From contig JASJOG010000571.1 of the NCBI GenBank assembly GCA_030142905.1, forward strand, positions 44,945 to 108,944: 64,000 nt of DNA, read 5' to 3'. The notes below the pieces were generated by a model, which was not told the DNA's origin, did no database searches, and saw nothing but the letters and a program-made list of their open reading frames with translations. Made by a program: the position numbers and the translations under genes. Source of the stretch: Heliopora coerulea (Eukaryota > Cnidaria > Anthozoa > Scleralcyonacea > Helioporidae). This document shows, in pieces, positions 54,801 to 64,000 of this stretch (positions within the stretch are counted from its first letter, which is position 1; every line of letters starts with the position of its first letter).

Positions 54801-57800
54801 ACCTTTGCATCCTGACCTTTGCAGACCAACCATCTTGGACTTGGTGGGAGGAATATTATTCCACAGCCTTGAATTAATGCAGGAATGCCAGATATACCAA
54901 ACATATAACGCCTAAAAAAAGCCAAAGGATGCATTAAAAATGAGAAATAAAAAAAAGGGGGGGAGGGATTAATGAATGGATGAAAGGAAGGAAGGAAGGA
55001 AGGAAGGAAGGGACAGAAGGTATAGCAAGATAGGGTGAAGAAAGGGAGAGAAAAGGAGGGAGAAGAGGTGAGGAGAAAAGGATAGAGGGAAGGGAGTAAG
55101 TGGTGCAAAAGGAGGGAATACAAGAATGAGAAAGGAAGATGAGGAGAAGGGAGGGAAGCAAGGAGAAGGGATGAGTTGGAAAGGAAAGAGAAGAGGAAGG
55201 AGAAAGGTGAAGCAAGAAAGCAATGATCATAATATGTAACATATTCCACAAGATAATGTCATCATGAATACTCAAGATATGAGTCAATAAAAAGATGAAA
55301 CTGTTGTTCAAACTTTATTTCAACTTCAAACTTCAAAGTGTGAAATAAAATTAAAATATCACAGTTTCAACAATAGTTTTCTCTTGTCATTCAGATTGCC
55401 TCATATCTTGGGTTTTCAAGATGACATTAGTTTTGGGAAGCAATGAGCAAATAAACATTAAAAATCTAACTGCTTTCACACTGGACTGATGCAGTAATTT
55501 AAGGCACTATCTACACAATATAAATGTTGTATACAACTGTTCATTCTGGTGGGATTTGGTCACTAGCATCTCCAGGACATATTATTAAATTAGTGAGCAA
55601 ACTGTAGAAAGGAAGTAAGCTTTTGAGAAAACATTCCATATGCCACAATGAACAATTGTTTATGACAATCGTATCATATAAATGACCCCAAACAAACGTA
55701 AACTTCCAGTTATACTTACCATCCATTATCTGTATTGATAAAAAGGTGATTAACAAGATAAGCTAACATGAGTCCAGAGGTAATACCAATCTCATTCACA
55801 CTGACTAAAGATCCTCTTTTTTCCTAAGACAGAAAAATGAATAGAGAATAAGCTAAAGATGAAGAATCAAAATTATAGCCCAGATTTTTTGTTGGACATT
55901 TAAGACAAAAGTTCTCAACCCCTTTTGTCACCAGCAATATTACATCATAATTTTGATAAAAGTCATGTTCCAATTAAGAATGTCAAAGCATGACTTGATA
56001 CTGTGGTTACATATGTAATTGTTTATGAATGTTACTTACTGGAGGAGATATTTCTGCAATGTAAATACACTCGGCGATTGCAGATAAGGACATACCAAAA
56101 CCTACAATAATCCGACCTATAATCTGACATACAAACCAAAAACACATGTAAAAATAAATGTAGTGTTAAGAAAATAAACAAACCATTATGGTAATTAGAT
56201 TTCTAATAAATTAATTAAGTACTAATTGTTTGTCAACATATTGTATTCTTGTTTTCAGACAAAAGTAAGTTTACTTACCAACAAAGCATATGAAGGTGAA
56301 AGAGCCAAAATGAGAGCCCCCACAAAAAACACAAAGGCATTGATAATTATAGTCCTGCGTCGACCCACATAGTCAATGATGTAGCCTAATGAAAGGGTCA
56401 TATTATTTATTATTATTTATTATTAAAGATTTACTGACAGCATTTCCATCAATTGGCTCTTCCTCTGTCAAATAAAAATACATAAATATATAAACAATGT
56501 GAAATTAATTAAGTTATCAGTTTACATTGAATAATAATATTAATTATATTTCTAAACTCAAATGGTCTTTGGCTGTAGTATAAAGATAGTTTCTAAGGGT
56601 AATTGAAAAATTTACTAAGTTTTGTCTACATAAAAATTCTGATCTTAGGTCTACTGGTAGATCATTAAACAATTTAGTGCAATTGTCGTAAAAAGTCCCT
56701 TTTTCAAATGCTATCTTAAGTGTCAGTGCATAGCTTGAGTGTAATTGCCTCCCAAAGTTACATAGTTCAAGCTTCAGGCACTCAGGCCATGCTGGGTGAC
56801 ATAATGACTTATATGTAAAGTGTAAGAGATGTAATTCTGTCCTCTCTTTCACAGGGAGCCAACCCAAGTCCAGTATGTCTTTCTCATGACAATAGCGTTT
56901 AGTCACAAAACTTGCTGCTGCATTCTGGACACGTTGTAGCTTTTTCTATATGTAAGCAGGGAGAGGGTAGTACACAACATCATTATAATCAAGTTTGGAC
57001 AACACCAAGCTGGTCCAAACCAGGGAATAAGAAAATATCTCAGAGTATCAGTAAATGGCAGGAGAACACACACATTAATAACTATAACATATATTAAAAC
57101 AGGCATAGAGATGTTGAAAGTAAAAAAGTATAGCAAGACACTGACCTCCTGTTAAAGATCCCAACAAGGCACCAAACAACATTGAACTAACAACCAATTC
57201 CTGTTGCTGACAGTCAAGATTAAATTCTTCTTTTAACTGGAGGATTGCACCAGAAACAATGCCTACAAAGTTCACAGACTTTGTTATATAGAGAGGAGGT
57301 ATTTGCACATTGGATCAGATTTGGTATATGAATAAACTTCATCAGATTAAGAGGTCTCCCTTTAATATAATGTATAATTGATCCTACCCAAGTCATATCC
57401 AAACATCACTCCTCCTAATGATGCTACAATGGCTGCCATGATATATTTACTTGATCCAGTGAGAGTAAAACATCTAAATACAGAATTTTAACTGCATTTT
57501 AGTCCATTCTTACTGAGGCATTATCCCCTTGTTAAGTTAAACCGTTCAACATCTATAGCTGCATCATCTTGTCTGCCTTTCTACTGAATGCCTATAACTA
57601 TTGTCAGTACAAGAGCTTGTGAATTGTTTTTTATACAATGACAAGTCTCCTAACATCTCTCCAGCAATGAACCAAATTGTATTTATTTCCCCTAAATTTG
57701 GCACTAAATCACATTGCAGTTTTCCATCAGGGGGGATATTCCCTCTATCAAAAACATTTTGGGAGGGATACAATCCTTGAACACAAATACTGGTAATGAA

Positions 57801-58418
57801 TCACACGGCAACAAGGAACTTGTTCTATAACTTTGTTACATTTCAGTATAATAAACAATTTCATATTTACAGAAAAATACAATGTTTTTCCAGGAATAAC
57901 CATGCCAATAAAAGTAAATATTCTCTCATGGTTTTGTTGTTTGTTCACCTGGTTTCAAAACCCTTATGATCTGAAGACATTTCAATTCACAAATTTTTTT
58001 GAACATTGTACAAAACAGTTTCTGACATGATTTCTGATGACATTTTTTTTAAAAAAAATTCAACATGTTCTTTCTTACTCTTGGGAATCCTTGGTTTCAA
58101 CTTTCACATCTTCAGTCATTTCCATCTCATGGTATAAAGTGCCAGCTTTATAGCAAGAGTCATTGAGAAGGTTTTCTAAATATATTCCAAAGAGAAATTA
58201 TGCAAAATTAATACACACAAGATAGCTCACATACCTCTGTACACTTTGAGTTACTTATATAATAACTGTGTCAAAAAGACCATCTGGTAGACAAGAATAA
58301 AACACTTAATTAGGAGGAAAGAATATTTCTTCTCATAAATATGAACTTCTATTGTGCAAAAGCTTCCTTATTAATAAACTGAAAACCTAACTGAACTCCA
58401 ATATCATACATGTGTGTG

Positions 58419-58461
<43 letters not shown>

Positions 58462-58485
58462 GGCCGAAACGGTTCCATCTGTAGT

Positions 58486-58558
<73 letters not shown>

Positions 58559-58584
58559 ACACACACACACAGAGAAAGAGAGAG

Positions 58585-58632
<48 letters not shown>

Positions 58633-59902
58633 AGGGAGGGAGAGAGGGAGGGAGGGAGGGAGGGAGGGAGAGAGGGAGGGAGAGAGGGAGGGAGGGAGAG
58701 AGGGAGGGAGGGAGAGAGGGAGGGAGGGAGAGAGGGAGGGAGGGAGAGAGGGAGGGAGGGAGGGAGGGGAGAGAGGGAGAGGGAGAGAGAGAGAAAGAGA
58801 CTTTTGAGGATAATGGGCACCCAACATTTCCTTCACCAATTTGTCAACTTATAATCTTCTAAGGAAAGGTGCCAATGTTTGTAAATAATCTCTTCACCAA
58901 AAAAAATCGGTGAGCCCACCTCTTAAAATAATGAACTCGTGGCCATGCTCTTGGCAATGGCCTCCGTAGCTCAGTTGGCAGAGCATTGCACTAGATTTGC
59001 GGGGTCACTGGTTCGATTCCCAGCCGGAAGGCCAGCGTTGCATTTTCACAACAGGTCCCGGTTAGGTCTCAAAAAGTCGAGGATAATGGGCACCCAACAT
59101 TTCCTTCACCAATTTGTCAACTATATATAAAAACTATAAAAAAGACATGTCAACTATAAAAAAGACATGTCAAATATATAAACACACACATACATACACA
59201 CACACACATATATATATATATGTGTGTGTGTGGGTGTGTGTGTGTGTTTATATATTTGACATGTCTTTTTTATTTTGCATCTGGTCAGCCAGCTGACACT
59301 GCCTCCATATATTTTTAGCTCATAGTTTTTAGTTATTCCTATATGTTAGTTAATATAATTGGTCCCTGTTTTGTTATTATTCATTATGATGTGGCAATAG
59401 CATATTTTAAATAGAGCTCAAAACATGTTGCTCATTAAGCAACAAGATGCCATATTTCCTGAAACTTTTTTGTCTCAACTTTGTATTTGGTTATGGATTA
59501 CATGCTTACATGATTATCACATATCTTATCTTGGGCATTAATACCCACACTAAGGTTAGTGTTTCTGCTTGGTGAACTGACAGTCATGTTACCAGGTAGA
59601 TAACATCTGATTATTTGAACAGACCTCTTCAGTTCTGAAATTTGTTGACCCATTTCAGCTCATGTACTCTCACAATATAATGACAAATAGTTTGCATGAA
59701 ATTTAAAGATATTCAAATGCAGACCAGTGAATCGTGGATAAAATGACAAGGAATGAAAACATAAAAAAAAATATTTTCATGCCAAACTGGTGGTGGTATC
59801 TGTCATATGTCATACAAGACTGTTGTAATCCTAGACAATCAGCTGTTATATACCTGACTTAGCCATACCTTGTGATGAACTACTTCCCAAATGTGATGCC
59901 AT
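48869..59902 (-). CDS. SLC2A12: Facilitated glucose transporter, GLUT12-like
   Basis: Twelve-helix major facilitator sugar transporter of the plasma membrane. Sixteen phase-continuous exons: 59869-59902, 58079-58175, 57388-57473, 57146-57262, 56279-56385, 56040-56123, 55720-55823, 54803-54911, 54623-54709, 53770-53856, 53109-53216, 52332-52374, 50899-51405, 50170-50292, 49256-49388, 48869-48995; 650 aa (human GLUT12 617). Motifs: [19 protein letters not shown] in helix 1, DYVGRRR in the helix 2-3 loop, PPSPRWL after helix 6, [14 protein letters not shown] in helix 7, [16 protein letters not shown] in helix 10, [11 protein letters not shown] after helix 12. Exon 50899-51405 encodes a long, Ser/Thr- and Asn-rich loop between helices 9 and 10, the hallmark of GLUT10/12. 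The first exon (11 codons) rests on phase and an ATG only. Introns contain a LINE fragment, MITEs, SINE-like insertions and microsatellites. Confidence 0.9.
51641..51714 (+). repeat. tRNA-like sequence (SINE head), between 47-bp direct repeats
   Basis: A cloverleaf-like sequence with an A box (tagctcaacaggtagagcg), B box (gagttcaaatcccgc) and a pairing acceptor stem. The anticodon loop is irregular, so a functional tRNA is unlikely. Diverged 47-bp direct repeats flank the insertion at 51485-51531 and 51744-51790. It lies in intron 12 of the transporter gene. Confidence 0.6.
54200..54490 (-). repeat. Foldback tRNA-derived element, copy 2
   Basis: A full SINE-like unit on the minus strand (54200-54345, A box 'tagctcaatggttagagcg') is followed by a partial unit on the plus strand (54408-54485). 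The whole is the reverse complement of the arrangement at 60240-60550, including the spacer. Located in intron 9 of the transporter gene. Confidence 0.8.
54955..55215. repeat. Purine-rich GGAA/GGAGAA low-complexity tract
   Basis: About 250 nt of aggaagg/gggaga repeats, including a pure (GGAA)n run near 54984-55011. ORFs here are composition artefacts. Lies in intron 7 of the transporter gene, close to the acceptor of exon 54803-54911. Confidence 0.85.
55255..55428. repeat. Foldback MITE, relative of 12784-12967
   Basis: Ends 'aatgtcatcatgaatactc' and 'tcaagatgacatt', with 'caagatatgag' and 'ctcatatcttg' as inverted arms, as in the perfect copy at 12784-12967, but more diverged. Transporter intron 7. 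Confidence 0.75.
56544..57016 (-). pseudogene. LINE reverse transcriptase C-terminal fragment
   Basis: The minus-strand frame reads [20 protein letters not shown], a stop, then [20 protein letters not shown] and [20 protein letters not shown], ending before a stop at 56544. This is the conserved thumb and C-terminal region of non-LTR reverse transcriptases. The in-frame stop at about 56949 and the missing upstream domains mark it as dead. It sits in intron 4 of the transporter gene, same strand. Confidence 0.85.
58424..58800. repeat. Microsatellite cluster (TA)n, (GA)n, (GGGA)n
   Basis: Two (TA)n blocks (58424-58456 and about 58486-58520) separated by a unique 30-nt stretch, then (AG)n with a short (AC)n, then (GGGA)n/(GAGG)n to 58800. 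Located in intron 1 of the transporter gene. Confidence 0.95.
58806..59122 (+). repeat. tRNA-derived SINE-like insertion with exact 44-bp flanking repeats
   Basis: Exact 44-bp direct repeats at 58806-58849 and 59079-59122 (starting gaggataatgggcaccca) enclose 229 bp. That interval contains a tRNA-like head at about 58966-59037 with an A box (tagctcagttggcagagca), B box (ggttcgattccc) and paired acceptor arm, followed by a short tail. Not a functional tRNA: the anticodon arm is weak and the apparent AGA anticodon would require a long variable arm. Confidence 0.75.
59150..59272. repeat. Inverted repeat built on CA/TG microsatellite
   Basis: Arms 'aaagacatgtcaaatatata' and its complement surround (CA)n-(TA)n-(TG)n, giving one long hairpin of about 110 nt. 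The left arm's outer part is also tandemly repeated (aaaaaagacatgtcaa twice). Confidence 0.85.
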
Positions 59903-60239
59903 TCCTTGACAATCATGAAAAGAAAATAAGTAAGGTGCTGTAAAGAAGCAAATAAGAAAATCTATGTCCTCAATTCTTTTTAAGGCAACATCCCATTGCA
60001 AATGAATGTACTGCAGCATTGTCTTTTACTATTTGCTATTAATAGAGGTATAACTAACTGTCATGCTGCATCTTCTGGTAATTCCAATAAAAATGTAACT
60101 ATTTTCAGTCCGTGGATGAGTTTTAAATTTTACTCTGGCTCATGCCACATGATTTTACTCATCAAGGAGAGGTTTCTCAGACCAGAAAGGCTTAGTTTGA
60201 TGTTTGAGAAACATGAGAGCTTGGATATATTGAGGTAGA

Positions 60240-60550
60240 TGAACGATCTTCAAGCTCGATACTCAGAAAATGATATCTGAGCCCCAGACGGGGATCGAAC
60301 CCACAACCTTCTGATGACCGGTTAGACGCTGATGACCGGTTACTACTACCTCAATCATTATTAATATATAGTGGCTCCCGCTTAGGTCGCACATATATAT
60401 ATCGAATTTGCACCTTAGCTCACCATCTGAGTCTCGGTAGCTCAATGGTTAGAGCGTCTCACCGGTCATCAGAAGGTTGCGGGTTCGATCCCCGTCTGGG
60501 GCTCAGAAATCATTTTCCGAGTATCGAGCTTGACGATCGTTCATATACAC
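60240..60550 (+). repeat. Foldback tRNA-derived element, copy 3
   Basis: A partial unit on the minus strand (60240-60335) is joined by a spacer of about 80 nt to a full unit on the plus strand (60425-60550) with an A box (tagctcaatggttagagcg), B box (gggttcgatcccc) and tail 'cgagcttgacgatcgttcat'. This is the best-preserved copy of the family in the window. 'gatgaccggt' is repeated at the breakpoint of the partial half. Confidence 0.85.
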
Positions 60551-60973
60551 CAGAAGGCTTAATTGATTCAAATAGTTTTCAAAATTACTTGACATAAGTT
60601 TGCTAGGAATTAATTCGAAAAGTGTTAAGAATCTTGTTGTGAACCATGTTACCAACAGGTATCACCTCTTTGATGCCTGATCTATACACAAGTGCATCCT
60701 TTGTATTCTCGACTACCGCTTTACGAAGTCCACATACTTAGTGTGTTTTCCTGACACTAATTTCCTGCACACGTACATTAAATCTGATTTTCTTACACCT
60801 TATTAGACAACTAGAAGCCACAAAGATGTCATATGACTTCACTTTCCTCACAAACTCAAAAAATAATACGTAATATGATCAATACAGCTAATGTTACGTG
60901 ATAGTAAGTTCTTGAAGTTTAATCGTTAAGCGGCATAGCAAAAGTAAAACGATACGGTTAATTAAGTACTTAC

Positions 60974-61203
60974 CTAAATACAAGAAGAACTACAGTTTGC
61001 CAACGTTTATCAGCGAAAAGTGAACCAAAGAATATCACAAAAAAGATGAAGAACGCCAACCCCGCGATTATTACAATTTCTAACAAGAACACCCGCTGAC
61101 ATAGTACCGTAGGCCTGGATAATCTTTGATGATCTGCATATCCGTTCTTCATTTCCGCTTTACTTCGCGCCATAATTTCAGAGAAATGGAGAGCGAGTCT
61201 CAT
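60974..61203 (-). CDS. Possible alternative first exon of the transporter gene, or first exon of another gene
   Basis: An ORF starting at 61203 (or 61173) encodes MARSKAEMKNGYADHQRLSR, followed by a strongly hydrophobic segment (RVFLLEIVIIAGLAFFIFFV, then IFFGSLF) and KRWQTVVLLVF. It ends at a strong GTAAGT donor in phase 2. Splicing directly to exon 57388-57473 keeps the transporter frame, while the two intervening small exons would not be used. The product would then have an extra N-terminal membrane helix, unusual for GLUT proteins. It could instead belong to an unseen gene. The family was not recognised. Confidence 0.45.
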
Positions 61204-64000
61204 AAAGAAGCAACAGTTGCACGGAGCTCAACGGAAGTTTAGTAAACTTTAGAGTTTTGGACTGCATCCTTGTGCCAAAACAAAGTTAACTAAACCTGGA
61301 GTTGATTTACCAACGAAAAGCCTGTGTAGCTGGAGTACTTGGGATGGAGTACATGAGCCTTTCAGGATGATTAACTTTAATGACAGGTGAGAATTTTTCA
61401 GAAAATTGTTCAAAACAGGTTTTCCTGTTATGAGTAGATAGCTGAATATCAAGATCTAAAATATTAAACGTATCACTTCCAACAGATTTTGATTGTGAGA
61501 AAGTTATGTCTTTGACACTTGTTATATCTCTTAACTTAGTCTGCTAGTCTACGTTGTCGTAATCTCTTACAATTCTCGGATCTTTACAGTGTTCTCAGAG
61601 TTTTTCTCACCAGCTATTTAGAAATGTTAAGTTCTTTTTTATTGGCATGGCTTTTTCTACAATTAAACAGGGTTTAGTTGAAAGTGAAATCCCATTAACC
61701 CAATTTTCAAATTCCACATGGCACTTTGAAAGCCATCTTAGTGTTGCCATAACAATGTAAACACAACTTGTAAAATGCTGATAAGATGTATTATAATACA
61801 CATTAATAATTCATCGTGGAAAAACAAGAGAATTTAAAGTTTAATCAGTCGTTGTAAATTTGATATAACAACACTTGTTGTATCAAGTGATCTATACAAC
61901 CACAGATTAACATGAACTTTTTGTATTATTTTCTCTACTGAAATCATTGGAATCTTCATCAGTTTTGAAGAACACAAATGTTTACATATATTTGTATCAT
62001 AAGTACCTGACAGTATTTGCATTATTTACAAGATATTTGATGTTGTATTGGATATGCAATCATTCATCTTTGACTGGTGCTTGTATATGTGTTACAAATT
62101 GTAAATACAACTAAGAGCAGTTGTAACACTTTAAGTCAGCAAGCCACCTTTTTTATTTATTTATATAGTATATTAATAATGATATTGGCATTTTAGAAGT
62201 ATATACTGTGAGGCACAACTGACTCTTAGCTAGAATGTTTTTCTCCCTCAGAACATTAAGATCATTAATTGACATCAGTATTTTAGGTTATATATTTGTC
62301 CATTAAAGGTCAAGAGCTCCACTTTGGTGAATATAATCATCAAAAGTGGACCCTTATTCCTCACTGGGTTACTTATAACTTAACAAACTTATTACATGAA
62401 GTTGGGTTTTTAATGAGGACAAGACTAGAAGCGCCAAATATAAACCAGTTGTATAAATATAGTTGATTATTATTCATTCATTCCTTCCCTCCTTTCTTCC
62501 TTCTTTCCTTTATTCATTCATACTGATCTGTTTATTTATTTATTTATTTGTGTATTCATCTATTTTAATTGTTTAAAGCATTTTAGACAAGGCAACCTAG
62601 GGCCTATGAGGGCCTAACATTGTTATCCTAGAACAGCATTTTCTTTCCTGTATCATTTCAAGGACCTGAGTTGTGCTATGAACAGGGATTGAATCCAGCT
62701 CTACCAGTTTGCCTACAACATCACAGTGGCTGCTTCGTTTCACTACTTATTTAATTTTTTAACAAACCTAAATTAAAAGTTCATATTAACAATTTAATTA
62801 ATAGAACCTTTCTAGAATTTGTATTGGAGACAACTTATGGAAAGATTTTTTTAAGGCTCAAAAATTTGTTCATGAAACAAGTTTCCATTTATATAGTAAT
62901 GCTTTATAGTTGGTGGTATATACTATAAAGCTATCCATAAACTTAAATTGAGCACTGACCCGTCATGGCTGATCTGCCATTTTCATTATTCGGCCAGATT
63001 TTGTGGGTCTGTTGATGATAACTTGTTGATTTTGTGGGTCTGTGGATGATAACTTGTTGATTTTGTTGCTACATGGTTCTTGCCAAACAGGGATGTCACC
63101 ACACTGGGCAGCACAAGGCAGGACCACCTGGCACAAATTATAAGCACCCAGCACTTGCAGTAATTTTATCAATTCTGTCCACCACATTTTTAGCTTAAAC
63201 ATAATGACATATAGTTTTTGTCCAGCAGATACCATAGTGATTTAGTCCATCATTCATCAAGTGACCCCATCCCACACCATTGTCCAGACATCAAAATGAA
63301 AACTAAATCAGGATATTTCTACCTGGCCATGGGTGTCTGCAGAGGTGGGCAACGGGTGGGCACTTGCCCCCCCCCCCCCGGAATGTGGAACAAGGAATAT
63401 TTCTTGGCAACTAAGCAGTGATTACATACTGTAATACATGAAGTGGCAATTGCTGGTTTTATGAATGAGAATTATTTACTATTAAGAGTTTAGGACTTCT
63501 TTTCTAAAGCTTCTTTCATGCTCTGTCTCATAATAAGTATGTCAAAAACCTTGTTTACACTGTTAAAATTCTGGCTTGGGTTCCACTATTTTTGGGCACA
63601 GCATGGGTGATTTTTACAGTGTAAATGGTGAGGACTTCTTAAAATTTCAAACCTGTGCCAGCATTACATCACAAGGTCATAAGCTGCCCATGTACCTGGC
63701 ACTTATTTTATGCTGGCTTCATCCCTGGGCATAATGGATTTGAAATCAAGGAGGTCAGCTGAAATTGTCTAAAATCTTCCTAGAATGTTAAATCATTACA
63801 AGGCGTAAAAATTTTTGTGAGTGGCAAAAATCTGAGTCTTTCAGCAGCATATTATCTATAGATTAAAGAGAGTGGAAAAATCTCTCATGAAAGCATGCAC
63901 AGTGCCACTGATGTCTTTCCAATGGGCCTAACAGCTTGCATAAAGGAAACAATGATTTTTTTTGATGTTAACTATGTGTCACCATGCTCCCTAATAAGTT
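61204..64000. other. Intergenic, no gene seen
   Basis: AT-rich sequence with short (TTTA)n near 62530, a direct repeat of 'ttttgtgggtctgt..gatgataacttgttga' near 62998-63064, and a C-homopolymer at 63368-63379. ORFs are short and unlike known proteins. The promoter of the transporter gene or of the 61203 exon may lie at its left end. Confidence 0.45.

Noticed and set aside
58387..58854. ORFs of 110-150 aa on both strands over the GA/GGGA repeats
   Set aside because: Products of microsatellite composition only.
58966..59037. Functional tRNA gene
   Set aside because: Weak anticodon arm, an anticodon inconsistent with the short variable loop, and location inside a duplicated SINE-like insertion.

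Overview
This is a window of intron-rich, AT-rich invertebrate nuclear DNA. Five protein-coding genes can be read exon by exon with GT-AG splice sites and continuous phase. The gene families, the Penelope-like (GIY-YIG) retroelements and the nematocyst-type MACPF protein point to an anthozoan cnidarian, most likely a stony coral or a close relative; this is an inference, since no species marker is present. Layout, left to right: katanin p60 ATPase (minus, 875-9436, 10 coding exons, 494 aa); a giant protein 4.1-family gene (minus, 12494-38611, 30 coding exons, 2559 aa); LACC1/FAMIN (plus, 39238-44927, 6 exons, 438 aa); a single-exon secreted MACPF protein (minus, 45769-47079, 436 aa); and a GLUT12-like sugar transporter, SLC2A12 type (minus, 48869-59902, 16 exons, 650 aa, with a possible alternative first exon at 60974-61203).

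The outstanding object is the protein 4.1 gene. Its 5' exons encode a standard FERM domain and FERM-adjacent domain, and its 3' exons encode a recognisable 4.1 C-terminal domain. Between them sits an array of nine consecutive exons (17564-26943), each encoding one complete von Willebrand factor A-like domain of 181-190 residues. All nine exons begin and end in phase 1, as do the junctions of the host exons on both sides. Any subset, or all nine, could therefore be skipped without a frameshift. All nine domains have lost the metal-binding (MIDAS) aspartates in the same way (D to G in the first motif, the last D to N, or S in one domain). There is no signal peptide or membrane segment, so the array is predicted to be cytoplasmic, followed by a long ER/K-type charged helix. 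I know of no described protein 4.1 with this architecture, but I could not search.

The 4.1 gene and LACC1 are head to head about 0.6 kb apart and may share a promoter region. LACC1 and the MACPF gene are tail to tail. Introns and intergenic DNA are full of non-autonomous mobile DNA: a hAT-like element with an exact 8-bp target duplication, an element with a 6-bp duplication, several foldback/MITE families present in two or three copies, tRNA-like SINE heads, three Penelope-like GIY-YIG remnants, two LINE tails and dense microsatellites.

No CRISPR array, rRNA gene or convincing functional tRNA gene was seen. All exon boundaries are manual predictions from splice consensus, phase and family similarity; there is no transcript evidence. 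Stretches without a gene (1-839, 9437-12493, 38612-39237, 44928-45768, 47080-48868, 61204-64000) are described individually.
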